Source: Bordetella bronchialis (lineage in GTDB: Bacteria > Pseudomonadota > Gammaproteobacteria > Burkholderiales > Burkholderiaceae_B). Taken from it: a stretch of DNA of 64,000 bases. Below the pieces are notes generated by a model that saw only the letters and a program-made list of their open reading frames with translations, searched no databases and was not told the origin of the DNA. The stretch is taken from contig NZ_CP016170.1 of assembly GCF_001676705.1 (NCBI RefSeq), positions 2,418,001 to 2,482,000 of the forward strand, written 5' to 3'. The position numbers and the translations under genes were made by a program. Shown here piece by piece: positions 35,749 through 44,875 of this stretch (positions are counted from its first letter, which is position 1; every line of letters begins with the position of its first letter).

Positions 35749-35932
35749 CGCGGGGTCGCGCGTGGGGCCGTCCGCGTCGTCCGCGTCGTGGCCGGGCGCG
35801 CGCTGCGCGTCCCTGTGCCCGAGCGGGTCGTTTCGCGGAATGTTTGGCGCGGATCGACAGCAAGCCGATCGATAACCTTGGTACCCCGACCCTCGCGCTC
35901 TTGCCGAGCCGATATGTCGCGGCATGGGCCGC

Positions 35933-36898
35933 TTACCAGGGTCGGGCGGGCTCCGGCAGCGATAGCGCCCGGCGCAAGGCCGCGCACAGGCGATGGAATT
36001 CCCGGTCCGCCACGGCGCTCATCCGACGCGCGCGCAAGAAGCCATGGATCATGCCTTGGCCGATATGCATCTCTACCGCGTTGCCCGCGGCACGCAGCTT
36101 TTCGGCATAGCGCCTGCCGTCGTCCAGCAAGGGATCGTGGTCGGCCAGGATCAGGCAGGCGGGCGGTAATCCGGCGTGGTCCGCCGCGCGCATGGGCAGC
36201 GCATAGCCTTCATCCCGTCCGGTCATGGCGCGCGGCAGGAAGGACTCCAGGGCGAAGGCCATGGCCTCGCGCGTCAGGAAGGCGTCCTGGGTGTTGTGCA
36301 GGTAGCTCGGGGTATCCAGGTCGGCGTCCAGCGTGGGGTAGATCAGGGCCTGCATGCACAGCCTGGGACCGCCCCGATCGCGCGCCAGCAGCGTGCAGGC
36401 CGCGGCCAGGTTGCCGCCGGCGCTGTCGCCGGCCACGGCGATGCGGTCGGGGTCGACGCCCAGCAGCCCGCTCTCGCGGGCGGCCCAGGTCAGGGCTTCG
36501 TAGGCGTCTTCGGTGGGCGCGGGATAGGGGTTTTCCGGTGCGCGCCGGTAATGCACGCTAAGCACCTGCGCGCCGGTATTGCATGCCAGGCTGGCCGTGA
36601 TGAAATCATGTCCCTGCGGGCTGCCCGCGACGAAGGCGCCGCCGTGCAGGTAGACGATGGTGGGCAGCGGCCCGTCCGCGCACGGGCGATACACGCGCAC
36701 GGGGATCTCGCGGCCCGGCAGCACGATGTACGTATCGCTGACCGCCAGCCAGGCGGGGTAGGGTTCGTTGATGATCGCGGCCTGGCGGTCGGCGCGTGCG
36801 CGCCGCTGCGCCAGCGTCAGGTTGCGGGTATCGCCCATCTCGCCCAGGGCCTTGCGCATGCGGTCCACATATTCCTGGATGCCCGGATCGTAAGCCAT
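35933..36898 (-). CDS. alpha/beta hydrolase, hormone-sensitive-lipase family esterase
   Basis: A 321-residue esterase: oxyanion motif YLHGGAFVAGSP at about 83-94, nucleophile GDSAGGNLAAA at about 156-166, Asp in ADHDPLLDDG at about 255-264 and His in GMIHGFL at about 284-290. It is a class IV (HSL-type) carboxylesterase. The ATG at 36898 has AGGCG upstream; a longer ORF has no signal. It lies 116 bp downstream of the enolase-superfamily gene on the same strand and may be the last gene of that operon, hydrolysing an ester or lactone. The substrate is unknown. Confidence 0.9.
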   Translation of the reverse strand: MAYDPGIQEYVDRMRKALGEMGDTRNLTLAQRRARADRQAAIINEPYPAWLAVSDTYIVLPGREIPVRVYRPCADGPLPTIVYLHGGAFVAGSPQGHDFITASLACNTGAQVLSVHYRRAPENPYPAPTEDAYEALTWAARESGLLGVDPDRIAVAGDSAGGNLAAACTLLARDRGGPRLCMQALIYPTLDADLDTPSYLHNTQDAFLTREAMAFALESFLPRAMTGRDEGYALPMRAADHAGLPPACLILADHDPLLDDGRRYAEKLRAAGNAVEMHIGQGMIHGFLRARRMSAVADREFHRLCAALRRALSLPEPARPW

Positions 36899-37013
36899 GG
36901 ATGATCGCCTGCCGTGGATCGTGAGTAAGGCAGTCCACTCTACAGAATGTCCCCATCGATGCCAATACCGGCTTGCCCTGTGCGCGCGCCGGTACGGCAT
37001 CCGCACGGGCGGG

Positions 37014-38141
37014 TCAGGAAAACGGCGCGCCGTCGCGGGAAAAGCCGCGCAGTTTTTCCTCGTCCAGCGCCAGGCCCAGCCCCGGTTCGTCCGCCAAGGT
37101 AATCACGCTGTCGCGCTGCGCCGGCAGGGGATGCGCCAGCATATCGTGCAGCGGGTTGCGGATATACATGTCCTCGAAATAGCGGAATCGCGGGATGGCG
37201 GCCGACAGGTGCATGGATGCCGCGATGCAGATCGGTCCCGACGCCCCCGTATGCGGGCACACCGCGATGTTGTAGGCGTCGGCCAGCGCCGCGATGCGGC
37301 GGCAGCCCGTGAAGCCGCCGGCGCGCGCGATGTCGGGCTGGGCGACATCCAGCAGCCCCTGCTCGAAGAACGGCCGGAAGCCCGCACTGGTGAATTCGCC
37401 TTCGCCCGCCGCGATGCGGATATCCTTGACGGCGCCGCGCACGCGGGCATAGCCGGGCAGGTCGTCGGCCAGCACGGGCTCTTCCAGCCAATAGATGCCC
37501 AGGCGTTCCGCCGCGCGTCCCACCACGATGGCGGAAGTCGGGTCGTAGCCGGCATTGGCGTCGAGCATGATTTCGATGCCGGGCCCGACCGCCGCCCGTA
37601 CGGCCTCCATGCGCGGGATGTCGGCGTGTATGCCCTGGCCCACCTTCAGCTTGATGGCGCGGTAACCCAGTTCGACCAGGGCGCGCGATTCCCTGGCCAT
37701 GACTTCCGGCGTATCCAGCAGCACGGAAGACGCATATACCTCGATCCGCCGGCGGCCGTGTCCGGCCAGCAGTTGCCACGTGGGCCGGCCCGCCGCCTTG
37801 CCGAGCAGGTCCCACAGCGCGATGTCGACGCCCGAGATGGCTTCCATCAGGAAGCCGCGCGAGTGTCCGCGCGCGCGCATCGTCCGGTACATGTCTTCCC
37901 ACAGGCCTTCGACGTGCTGCGGATCGCGGCCGATGAGCACCGGCGCCAGGATCTCGCGGACCACGGCGGCGGCCACGCCGGGGCCCAGGCGGGCGATGCA
38001 TTCGCCCGTGCCGTGGATGCCTTCGTCCGTGACGATGCGCACGGCCGTGGCGGTCAGCGACGCCAGGGTAAAGGTGGAGATCCGCCAGGGCTTATCCAGC
38101 GGGGCTTCCAGCGTCATGGTCTGTACGGCGGTGATTTTCAT
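37014..38141 (-). CDS. mandelate racemase/muconate lactonizing enzyme family protein 1
   Basis: A 375-residue enolase-superfamily enzyme. The metal/catalytic set is visible: KxK in IKLKVG (K164, K166), Asp 194 in LDANAGYD, Glu 220 in WLEEPV, Glu 247 in AAGEGEF and His 297 in CPHTGA. The superfamily abstracts a proton alpha to a carboxylate. In such operons the usual role is dehydration of a sugar acid or cycloisomerisation of a lactone or muconate. It overlaps the upstream paralogue's stop by four bases (ATGA) and follows the GntR-Bug genes, so it belongs to one operon. Confidence 0.92.
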   Translation of the reverse strand: MKITAVQTMTLEAPLDKPWRISTFTLASLTATAVRIVTDEGIHGTGECIARLGPGVAAAVVREILAPVLIGRDPQHVEGLWEDMYRTMRARGHSRGFLMEAISGVDIALWDLLGKAAGRPTWQLLAGHGRRRIEVYASSVLLDTPEVMARESRALVELGYRAIKLKVGQGIHADIPRMEAVRAAVGPGIEIMLDANAGYDPTSAIVVGRAAERLGIYWLEEPVLADDLPGYARVRGAVKDIRIAAGEGEFTSAGFRPFFEQGLLDVAQPDIARAGGFTGCRRIAALADAYNIAVCPHTGASGPICIAASMHLSAAIPRFRYFEDMYIRNPLHDMLAHPLPAQRDSVITLADEPGLGLALDEEKLRGFSRDGAPFS

Positions 38142-39301
38142 CGTGTGCTTCCTTTTCCCAGCGTGACCCAGGGGCCGGGGTTGCCCGGATAGGTCACGCC
38201 ATAGCGCGCGACCGCATCCGCATCGAAATTGAAGGCCAGTCCCGGTTCCGCCGGCAGCAGCAGATACCCATCCTTGGCCACCAGCTGCCGGTCCAGCAGG
38301 CGCCGCAGGTTGACGATATGGTCATCCGGCATGAACTCCATCCAATTGGCGTTGGGGCAGGAGGCCACCAGATGCACGTGGATGTCGTGCCAGGCATGCG
38401 GCGCCACGGGCACGCCGTAACTGGCGGCGGTGGCGGCGATGCGGCGCCATTCGGTGATGCCGCCGCATACGGTCGCATCCGTCTGCAGGATGGTGGTGGC
38501 GCCGCGCGCCAGCAGGTCCTTGAAGCGCCAGCGGCCCGCTTCGATTTCGCCGGTCGCCACGGCAACGCGCGTGGCGCGGGCCAGGCGCGCATGGTTGTCG
38601 ATGTCGTCGGGAGAAAACGGCTCCTCTATCCAGTACGGAGCATGCGGCTCGATGCGCTCCATATACCGCAGCGCCGTCGCCAGGTCCGGCCACGCGTTGT
38701 TCGCATCCAGCATCAGGTGCACGTCCGGGCCGATCGCCGCGCGGACCTTGCCGACGCGCGTGCCTTCCTGGCCGGGCGACAGCTTGCCGACCTTGATCTT
38801 TACGGCTTTATATCCCTCGTCCGCGAAGGCGCGCATTTCGGCGGCCAGGTCGTCGTCGGTCTTGCCGGGCCAGTAATAGCCGCCGCTGGCATAGGCCGGT
38901 ACCTTGTCCAGCACGGTCGCGCCCAGCAGCTTGTACAGCGGCTGGCCGACGCTGCGCGCGTTCAGGTCCCACAGCGCCACGTCCAGCGCCGAAAGCGCCC
39001 GCATCACCGCGCCCGCGCGTCCCTGCAGCAGGGCTTCCTGGTACATCTCGCGCCACAGTCCCTCGACGCGCCAGCTGTCCTGGCCCAGCAGCAAGGGGCC
39101 CAGCAGGTCCGTCACGGCGACCTGCAGCAGGCGGCCGGAGGTGTTGACGGCGTAGCAGTAGCCGATGCCTTCGACGCCATCGCTGTCGCGGATGCGCACC
39201 AGGCAGTATTCGCGCGCGCTGACCGTGCGCGTGGAGAACTGCACCGGGTTATCCAGGGGGACCCTGGCGATGCAGGCCGATACCGATTCGATCGATGCCA
39301 T
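38138..39301 (-). CDS. mandelate racemase/muconate lactonizing enzyme family protein 2
   Basis: A 387-residue second enolase-superfamily enzyme with the same active-site scaffold: K168/K170 in VKIKVG, Asp 199 in LDANNAW, Glu 226 in WIEEPF, Glu 252 in ATGEIEA and His 302 in APHAWHD. Sequence similarity to its neighbour is moderate, so they probably act on two different acids or epimers. Start ATG at 39301 has GGAG at five bases and lies two bases after the Bug stop codon. A longer upstream frame is an artefact. Pathway direction (dehydratase or racemase/isomerase) cannot be read from sequence. Confidence 0.92.
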   Translation of the reverse strand: MASIESVSACIARVPLDNPVQFSTRTVSAREYCLVRIRDSDGVEGIGYCYAVNTSGRLLQVAVTDLLGPLLLGQDSWRVEGLWREMYQEALLQGRAGAVMRALSALDVALWDLNARSVGQPLYKLLGATVLDKVPAYASGGYYWPGKTDDDLAAEMRAFADEGYKAVKIKVGKLSPGQEGTRVGKVRAAIGPDVHLMLDANNAWPDLATALRYMERIEPHAPYWIEEPFSPDDIDNHARLARATRVAVATGEIEAGRWRFKDLLARGATTILQTDATVCGGITEWRRIAATAASYGVPVAPHAWHDIHVHLVASCPNANWMEFMPDDHIVNLRRLLDRQLVAKDGYLLLPAEPGLAFNFDADAVARYGVTYPGNPGPWVTLGKGSTR

Positions 39302-39303
39302 GT

Positions 39304-40278
39304 TCACTCCGCCTTGATGCCGGTTTTCTTGAAGACGTCCGTCCACTTGCTGTATTCGGCCTGCATCAGCGACGCGAATTCGGCCGGCGTGTCGCCGACG
39401 GGGACGGCGCCTTGCTGGGCCAGCCATTGCTGGGTTTCGGGCTTGCGCACGATGGCGACGATGTCCTTGTTGAGTTTGTCCACCACGGCCTTGGGCGTGC
39501 CGGCCGGCGCGATGACGCCAAACCAGACGTCGGAGTCATAGCCGGGGATGGTCTCCGCGACGGTCGGCACATCGGGCAGTACCGCCGCCCGCTGCGCCGA
39601 ACTCACGGCCAGCGCCTTGAGCCGCTTTTCCTTCAGGAAGGGCAGGGACTGCACCGTGGTCAGGAACATCAGCGAGACCTGGCCGGCCAGCAGGTCGTTC
39701 ATGGCCGGACCGCCGCCGCGATAGGCGACGTGGGTCATCTTGATGTCGGCCATCTGGTTCATCAGCTCGTGCGACAGATGCTGCGTCGAGCCATTGCCGG
39801 GCGAGCCGAAGTTGATGCTGCCCGGCTTCGCCTTGGCCAGGGCGATCAGTTGCGCCACGTTGTCCGCGGGCAGCTTGGGATTGGCCAGCAGCACGAAGGG
39901 CGACGTCGCCACCACCGAAACGGGGGCGAAGTCCTTCAGGACGTTATACGGCAGGTCCTTGTACAGCAGGCCGTTGGTGATGTGCGACGAGATCGTCAGC
40001 ATCAGGGTGTAGCCGTCGGGGGTCGAGCGCGCCAGTTCCGTCGTGCCGATTACGCCATTGGCGCCGCCGCGATTTTCCACGACGACGGACTGGCCCAGCG
40101 ATTTGCCCATCTGCTGGGCGAGATAGCGCGCCAGCATGTCGGTGCCGCCGCCGGGCGGGAAGCCCACGATCAGCTTCAGCGGCTTGTCCGGGTATTCGGC
40201 GCGGGCAACGCCGGGTGCCATGCCGGTTGCGAGCGCCGATGCGACGCCCAGGATGGCCAACCAATGCCGTGCATTCAT
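39304..40278 (-). CDS. tripartite tricarboxylate transporter-type substrate-binding protein (Bug/TctC)
   Basis: A 324-residue secreted binding protein: signal peptide ending GVARAEYPDKP (about residues 23-33), then LKLIVGFPPGGGTDMLAR and VVVENRGGANGVIG. It is encoded between the GntR regulator and the two enolase-superfamily genes, so it presumably binds the sugar acid or related carboxylate that they metabolise. It is translated just two bases before the next gene. Start ATG at 40278 has GGAGGAGAC upstream. Confidence 0.93.
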   Translation of the reverse strand: MNARHWLAILGVASALATGMAPGVARAEYPDKPLKLIVGFPPGGGTDMLARYLAQQMGKSLGQSVVVENRGGANGVIGTTELARSTPDGYTLMLTISSHITNGLLYKDLPYNVLKDFAPVSVVATSPFVLLANPKLPADNVAQLIALAKAKPGSINFGSPGNGSTQHLSHELMNQMADIKMTHVAYRGGGPAMNDLLAGQVSLMFLTTVQSLPFLKEKRLKALAVSSAQRAAVLPDVPTVAETIPGYDSDVWFGVIAPAGTPKAVVDKLNKDIVAIVRKPETQQWLAQQGAVPVGDTPAEFASLMQAEYSKWTDVFKKTGIKAE

Positions 40279-40352
40279 GTTGTCTCCTCCGGGGAATTTG
40301 CCCCGCCCGTGTTCCCGGGCGTGGGCGGGGTGTCGCCCCTGGGCCTACGGCC

Positions 40353-41057
40353 CTAATGAGCGTGGAACTTGCGTAGGCGCTCCATCCCGTTGCGCACGTG
40401 GGCGCCGGCGGCCTGCGCGGCCGCCATGCCGTCGCGCGCGGCGATGGCGTCGTAGATGGCCTGGTGTTCCTGCTGCACCGCCTGCAGCCACCCGGCGACG
40501 GTGCTGTTGCGGCGGCTGATGCCCAGCTGCTCGCGGACGTGGCGCTCCAGGAAACGCGCGAAGTCGTCGTAGATCCGGTTGTTGGTGGCGCGGGCGATCG
40601 CGCGGTGGAAGCGCATGTCTTCTTCCACGCCGTCGCCGCCGTGTTTCTGGACTTGCTCCAACTGCTTCAAGGCCGTGCGGATTTCGCGCAGCTGCGCGGC
40701 GGTGGCGCGCTCGGCGGCCAGCGCGGCGGCCTGGGTCTCCACGCCGATCCGCAGCTCGAATACCTGCTGGACCATCTCTTGCGGCGTCTCGGCGCCGGCC
40801 GCCTGGATGCGGAAGGGCGCGGCGGTCAGGGTTTCGGCGACGAAGGCGCCCAGGCCTTGCCGGGTGGTGACCAGGCCGTCGGATTTCAGCCGCGCGATCC
40901 CTTCGCGCACGACGGTGCGGCTGACGCCGTACTCGGCGGCCAGCTGTTCCTCCGTGGGCAGCCGGCTGCCGGGGGCACGCTCGCCGGATTCGATCTGCCG
41001 GGTCAGGATTTCGCTGAGCTTTTCGGTCAGGTTGGCGTTGCGCAGGGTCGGCGGCAT
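40353..41057 (-). CDS. GntR family transcriptional regulator, FadR subfamily (FCD domain)
   Basis: A 234-residue regulator: winged HTH at about 8-77 (LPTEEQLAAEYGVSRTVVREGIARLKSDG) and an all-helical FCD effector domain with FELRIGVETQAAALAAERA, EEDMRFHRAIARATNN and EHQAIYDAIAARD, which supplies the Asp/His metal site. It is first in the reverse-strand sugar-acid operon and probably represses it until the acid binds. The dyad at 41100-41118 is the likely operator. Confidence 0.93.
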   Translation of the reverse strand: MPPTLRNANLTEKLSEILTRQIESGERAPGSRLPTEEQLAAEYGVSRTVVREGIARLKSDGLVTTRQGLGAFVAETLTAAPFRIQAAGAETPQEMVQQVFELRIGVETQAAALAAERATAAQLREIRTALKQLEQVQKHGGDGVEEDMRFHRAIARATNNRIYDDFARFLERHVREQLGISRRNSTVAGWLQAVQQEHQAIYDAIAARDGMAAAQAAGAHVRNGMERLRKFHAH

Positions 41058-41099
41058 GGCGGTCGGATTCCTTGGATGGCTGGCAAGATGGTCAGCCTA

Positions 41100-41118
41100 T
41101 TGCATGGTTATCATACAA
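41100..41118. promoter_or_regulatory. candidate GntR/FadR operator
   Basis: TTGCATG-GTTAT-CATACAA: 7-bp arms with one mismatch around an A/T core, 43 bp upstream of the GntR start. The form is typical of FadR-subfamily sites (TNGTNNNACNA). Confidence 0.6.
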
Positions 41119-41169
41119 GTGGATCTCCAAGGGACGCAAGCAGGGGGCCAGCGGTCGACGGCCAGCCTG

Positions 41170-41200
41170 GCGCGGGGCGGCGCGATCCGCCGCCCCGCGC
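41170..41200 (-). terminator. strong hairpin after hutG
   Basis: A perfect 12-bp GC stem (GCGCGGGGCGGC / GCCGCCCCGCGC) with a seven-base loop, 28 bases past the hutG stop. No T-run, but the stem is strong enough to mark the end of the hut operon in GC-rich DNA. Confidence 0.5.
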
Positions 41201-41227
41201 GCCGGTTCGGCGCAGGCGATGTGCCGG

Positions 41228-42061
41228 TCAGCCCTTGCGCGACCGCATCACGCCGTCGAAGGCCGTCTGCACCATGCGCTGGAGCAGCGGCTGGATGCGG
41301 TCCGCCCGTTCAGGCAGGTAGTCGAAAGGCAGGGCTTCCTGCATGTAGCTGCATTGCGTCATTTCCAGCTGGATGGCGTGTATGCCTTGTTCCGGCTGGC
41401 CGTAATGACGGGTGATGTACCCGCCGGTGAAGCGACCGTTCAATACGCTGGTATAGCCCTGCGGCTCGCCTTCGCGGGCGACCGCGTACACCGCTTCGGC
41501 GATGTCCTGCGCGCAGGCGATGCCCTTGCCCGTGCCCAGGTTCAGGTCGGTGAGCTTGCCTTCGAAAAAACGCGGCAGCACGGAGCGGATGGAGTGCGCG
41601 TCCCACAGCAGCGCGACGCCATGCTGGGCACGCAGGCGGGCCAGCTCCTGGGCCAGTTTGTCGTGATAGGGTTGCCAGACCTGCGCGCGGCGCGCGGCGA
41701 CTTCCTCGGCGCCGGGAACATCCCCCGCATCGCGATAGAGCGGCGTATCGTCGAAGGTATCCACGGGACAGAGGCCCGTCACGCTCTGCCCGGGATACAG
41801 GCTGCTGCCGTCGGGCGGACGGTTCAGGTCGGCGACGTAGCGCGAATGCGTGGCGACGAGCACGGACGCGCCCATGCCGACCACGAAATCATAGAGCCGT
41901 TCCAGGTGCCAGTCGGTATCCGGCACATGGCGGGCTTCGTCGGTCAGGCGGTCGGCGATGGCCGGCGGCACGTAGGTGCCGACGTGCGGCATGGAGACCA
42001 GCAGCGGCGCGGTGCCCTGCCGGAAGGTGTAGACCGGGCGGTCGGTGATTGCGGGTGACAT
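41228..42061 (-). CDS. hutG: N-formylglutamate deformylase HutG
   Basis: A 277-residue zinc amidohydrolase: VSMPHVGTYVPP, DTDWHLERLYDF, LVATHSRYVADLNRPP, LLWDAHSIRSVLPRFFEGKLTDLNLG and QLEMTQCSYMQE are the N-formylglutamate amidohydrolase hallmarks, with His/Glu/Asp metal ligands among them. It cleaves N-formylglutamate to glutamate and formate, the last step of the five-step histidine degradation route. It is the last gene of the reverse operon. Confidence 0.96.
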   Translation of the reverse strand: MSPAITDRPVYTFRQGTAPLLVSMPHVGTYVPPAIADRLTDEARHVPDTDWHLERLYDFVVGMGASVLVATHSRYVADLNRPPDGSSLYPGQSVTGLCPVDTFDDTPLYRDAGDVPGAEEVAARRAQVWQPYHDKLAQELARLRAQHGVALLWDAHSIRSVLPRFFEGKLTDLNLGTGKGIACAQDIAEAVYAVAREGEPQGYTSVLNGRFTGGYITRHYGQPEQGIHAIQLEMTQCSYMQEALPFDYLPERADRIQPLLQRMVQTAFDGVMRSRKG

Positions 42062-42082
42062 GGGTTTCCTCCAGACGATAAG

Positions 42083-43474
42083 TCAGCTTTCCGCCACGAG
42101 CGCGCGGCGGACCTCCACGAATGCCGCGGCCGCGGTGTCGCGCAGCGCGTGCCGGCCTTCCTGTATCCGCGGCTGCCCGCCCACCCACACGTTGCGGATG
42201 GCGGACGTACGGTGGCTGCCGAACACGTGGGCCGACAGCATGTCGCGCGCGGGCAGCCCGGCCAGCGCCACATGGTGCGGGTCCAGCTCCAGGAAGTCGG
42301 CCTGCCGGCCGGGCGCCAGTCCATCCACCGCGCGGCCGCTGGCCTGCGCGCCACCGGCGACGGCGGCCAGCGTCATCGCCGTGGCGACGTGCGGCTGCCC
42401 GGCCTCGGCCATGACGTTGCGCTGGCGGGTGGTCAGGCGCAGGCCGTATTCCAGCCATTGCAGTTCCTCGCCGGCGTTGACGGTGGAATGGCTGTCGGAG
42501 CCCACGCCCCAGCGGCCCCGGCCTTCGCGCCAGTGCGCCATGTCGAACAGCCCGTCGCCCAGGTTGGCCTCGGTGGTCGGGCACAGGCCGGCCACCGCGC
42601 CGGTGCGCGCGGCATCCCGGGCTTCGTCGGGCGTCATGTGCGTCGCATGCACCAGGCACCAGCGGGGCCCGAGGGGAGCGTGCTCCAGCAGCCAGCGCAC
42701 GGGCGGCAGGCCGCTCCAGGCGATGCAGTCTTCCACTTCCTTCACCTGTTCGGCGACGTGGATGTGGATGGGCGCGGTCGGATCCAGCGCTTCCAGTCCG
42801 GCCAGCGCCCGGTCCAGGGTGGCCGGCGGCACGGCGCGCAGGGAATGCGGCGCCAGTCCGAGCCGGGCGCCCTGCGCGTCGCAAAGCGGCTTCAGCGTGT
42901 CCAGCAGCCGCAGCATGGCGTCGGTGTCGTGCAGGAAGCGGCGCTGCCCCGCGTGCGGCGCGGCGCCGCCGAACCCGCCGGTCTGGTACAGCACGGGCAG
43001 CAGCGTAAGGCCGATGCCGGCCCGCCGGGCGGCGCGCAGGATGGCCAGCGCCATCTCCGGCGCCTGGCCATAGGGGCGGCCCTGCGGATCGTGGTGCAGG
43101 TAGTGGAATTCGCAGACGCTGGTATAGCCGGCTTCGAGCATCTCCACGTACAGCCAGGTGGCGATGGCTTCCGCCTGGGCGGGGGTGATGCGTTGGGCGC
43201 AGCGGTACATCAGTTCGCGCCAGCTCCAGAAGCTGTCGGCCGCCTGGGCGCGGTATTCCGTCAGGCCGCAGAAGCCGCGCTGGAAAGCATGCGAATGCAG
43301 GTTCGGCATGCCGGGGATCAGGGGGCCGGTGGCGCGCGGTTGTCCCGCCTGCGCCGGCACGCCGTGGCGGACGTCGGTCAGGCGGCCGCCGGCGTCCCAG
43401 GCCAGGACGACGTCGCGGGCCCAGCCGTCCGGCAATAAGGCATCCGCGGCCCATAGACTGCTTGCGTGATTCAT
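42083..43474 (-). CDS. hutF: formimidoylglutamate deiminase HutF
   Basis: A 463-residue amidohydrolase: metal motif NLHSHAFQRGF (H60, H62), then LAPHSLRAVP, IHIHVAEQ, HATHMTPDE and GVGSDSHSTV, which supply further ligands and the catalytic Asp. It deaminates N-formiminoglutamate to N-formylglutamate and ammonia, feeding HutG. Presence of HutF with HutG shows the formate-releasing branch. Start ATG at 43474 fits the HutF N-terminus and overlaps the hutD stop by four bases (ATGA). hutF ends 21 bp from hutG. Confidence 0.95.
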   Translation of the reverse strand: MNHASSLWAADALLPDGWARDVVLAWDAGGRLTDVRHGVPAQAGQPRATGPLIPGMPNLHSHAFQRGFCGLTEYRAQAADSFWSWRELMYRCAQRITPAQAEAIATWLYVEMLEAGYTSVCEFHYLHHDPQGRPYGQAPEMALAILRAARRAGIGLTLLPVLYQTGGFGGAAPHAGQRRFLHDTDAMLRLLDTLKPLCDAQGARLGLAPHSLRAVPPATLDRALAGLEALDPTAPIHIHVAEQVKEVEDCIAWSGLPPVRWLLEHAPLGPRWCLVHATHMTPDEARDAARTGAVAGLCPTTEANLGDGLFDMAHWREGRGRWGVGSDSHSTVNAGEELQWLEYGLRLTTRQRNVMAEAGQPHVATAMTLAAVAGGAQASGRAVDGLAPGRQADFLELDPHHVALAGLPARDMLSAHVFGSHRTSAIRNVWVGGQPRIQEGRHALRDTAAAAFVEVRRALVAES

Positions 43475-44103
43475 AATGGCTCGTGTCCTTGCGCGTCCCC
43501 GGTGGACGCATACGTACCGGTATCGATCGTCACGGCGATGAGCCCGCCGTCGCCCTGGCCGGCATCGCGCCGGATGCGCCAGCCCCGGGCAGTCGCCGCC
43601 CACCACAATCCCATGTCGGGCGCCAGGATGTGCTCATGGCCCTTGTCGCCCCCCACCCGCCACGTGCCGCCCACCGCCATGAGCAATCCGCAGGACGCCG
43701 GCGGCAACTCGCCCGCCGCCGGCAACACCGTGACGCGCGCCCGCGCGCGGCCGCGCCGGCTCATCACGTTGAAGTCCTCGGACGGGCCGCCCTGCAAGGC
43801 GCAATCGACGTCCACGTCGCCGGGAAAGGCGAAGGGCGCCAGCGGCCGGGTCAAGGCATGTTCGCCGCCGGGGAAGCCGCCGCGCAGCAGGACGCCGTCA
43901 CCGCTCAGCAGCGTGATGACGCGATCCACGCCCGCGAACCGGGAAAAGGGACCGCCCGCGTCGATGCGCGCGACACTGATGCGCCACAGGAAATCGTCCA
44001 GGCCCGCGCCGGGCGGCCAGCAGGCGATCTCCCGCGTCGTTCCGCCGCCGTTCTTCCAGGGGCGCGCCGCCACATCGGCCAGGCGGAAGGGGACGGTTTC
44101 CAT
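43471..44103 (-). CDS. hutD: HutD family protein
   Basis: A 210-residue double-cupin protein with the HutD signature PWKNGGGTTREIACWPPG at about 15-32 and DRVITLLSGDGVLL at about 60-73. HutD binds formylglutamate-type ligands and is thought to tune histidine catabolism; it has no known catalytic activity. The ATG at 44103 is one base after the transporter ATPase stop; a GTG three codons earlier is possible. No clear SD exists, so translation is likely coupled to the upstream gene. It overlaps hutF by four bases. Confidence 0.92.
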   Translation of the reverse strand: METVPFRLADVAARPWKNGGGTTREIACWPPGAGLDDFLWRISVARIDAGGPFSRFAGVDRVITLLSGDGVLLRGGFPGGEHALTRPLAPFAFPGDVDVDCALQGGPSEDFNVMSRRGRARARVTVLPAAGELPPASCGLLMAVGGTWRVGGDKGHEHILAPDMGLWWAATARGWRIRRDAGQGDGGLIAVTIDTGTYASTGDAQGHEPL

Positions 44104-44104
44104 G

Positions 44105-44875
44105 TCAGCCACGCTTCAGTACCGCCTGCAGGAACTCCCGCGTGCGCGGCTGGGTGGGAGCGGTGAAGATCTGCGACGGCGGGCCGGCCTCGATGATGCC
44201 GCCGTGGTCCATCACCACCACCACGTCCGCCACTTCCTGGGCGAAGCCCATTTCATGCGTCACCACCATCATGGTCATGCCTTCGGCCGCCAGCATCTTC
44301 ATGACCTTCAGGACCTCGCCGACCAGTTCCGGGTCCAGCGCGGAGGTCGGCTCGTCGAACAGCATCACGCGCGGCCGCATGGCCAGCGCCCGCGCGATGG
44401 CCACCCGCTGCTTCTGGCCGCCCGACAGGCTGGCGGGCATGGCGTCCGCCTTGTGCGCAAGGCCGACTTTTTCCAGCAGCGCGCGCGCTTCGTCCTCGGC
44501 CTGCCGCCGGGGCGTGCCGCGCAGCTTGCGCGGGCCCAGCGTGATGTTGTGCAGCACGTTCAAGTGCGCGAAAAGATTGAAGGACTGGAACACCATGCCC
44601 ACTTCTTCGCGCAGCTTGTTGAGCCGGCCGTCGGGCAGCATGCGCCCCGCGGACAGCAGCGGCTGGCCGCAGATCTCGATGTCGCCGTCCTGGGCCAGCT
44701 CCAGTCCATTGCAGCAGCGCAGCAGGGTGCTCTTGCCCGAGCCGCTGGGCCCGATCACCACCACGACCTGCGAGGGCAGGACGTCCAGGTCGACGCCATG
44801 CAGGACGACATTGTCGCCATAGGCCTTGGTCAGCCGCCGTATGCGCACCATGGATTGCCGGTCGTTCGCGTTCAT
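44105..44875 (-). CDS. polar amino acid ABC transporter, ATP-binding protein
   Basis: A 256-residue ATPase: Walker [10 protein letters not shown] at 42-50, Q-loop QSFNLF, signature LSGGQKQR near 152-159, Walker [13 protein letters not shown] near 170-181, and VVTHEMGFA with the switch His. This is the HisP/GlnQ class, energising uptake of polar amino acids. It overlaps the permease stop by four bases (ATGA). The hut context points to histidine, urocanate or formiminoglutamate as substrate. Confidence 0.95.
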   Translation of the reverse strand: MNANDRQSMVRIRRLTKAYGDNVVLHGVDLDVLPSQVVVVIGPSGSGKSTLLRCCNGLELAQDGDIEICGQPLLSAGRMLPDGRLNKLREEVGMVFQSFNLFAHLNVLHNITLGPRKLRGTPRRQAEDEARALLEKVGLAHKADAMPASLSGGQKQRVAIARALAMRPRVMLFDEPTSALDPELVGEVLKVMKMLAAEGMTMMVVTHEMGFAQEVADVVVVMDHGGIIEAGPPSQIFTAPTQPRTREFLQAVLKRG

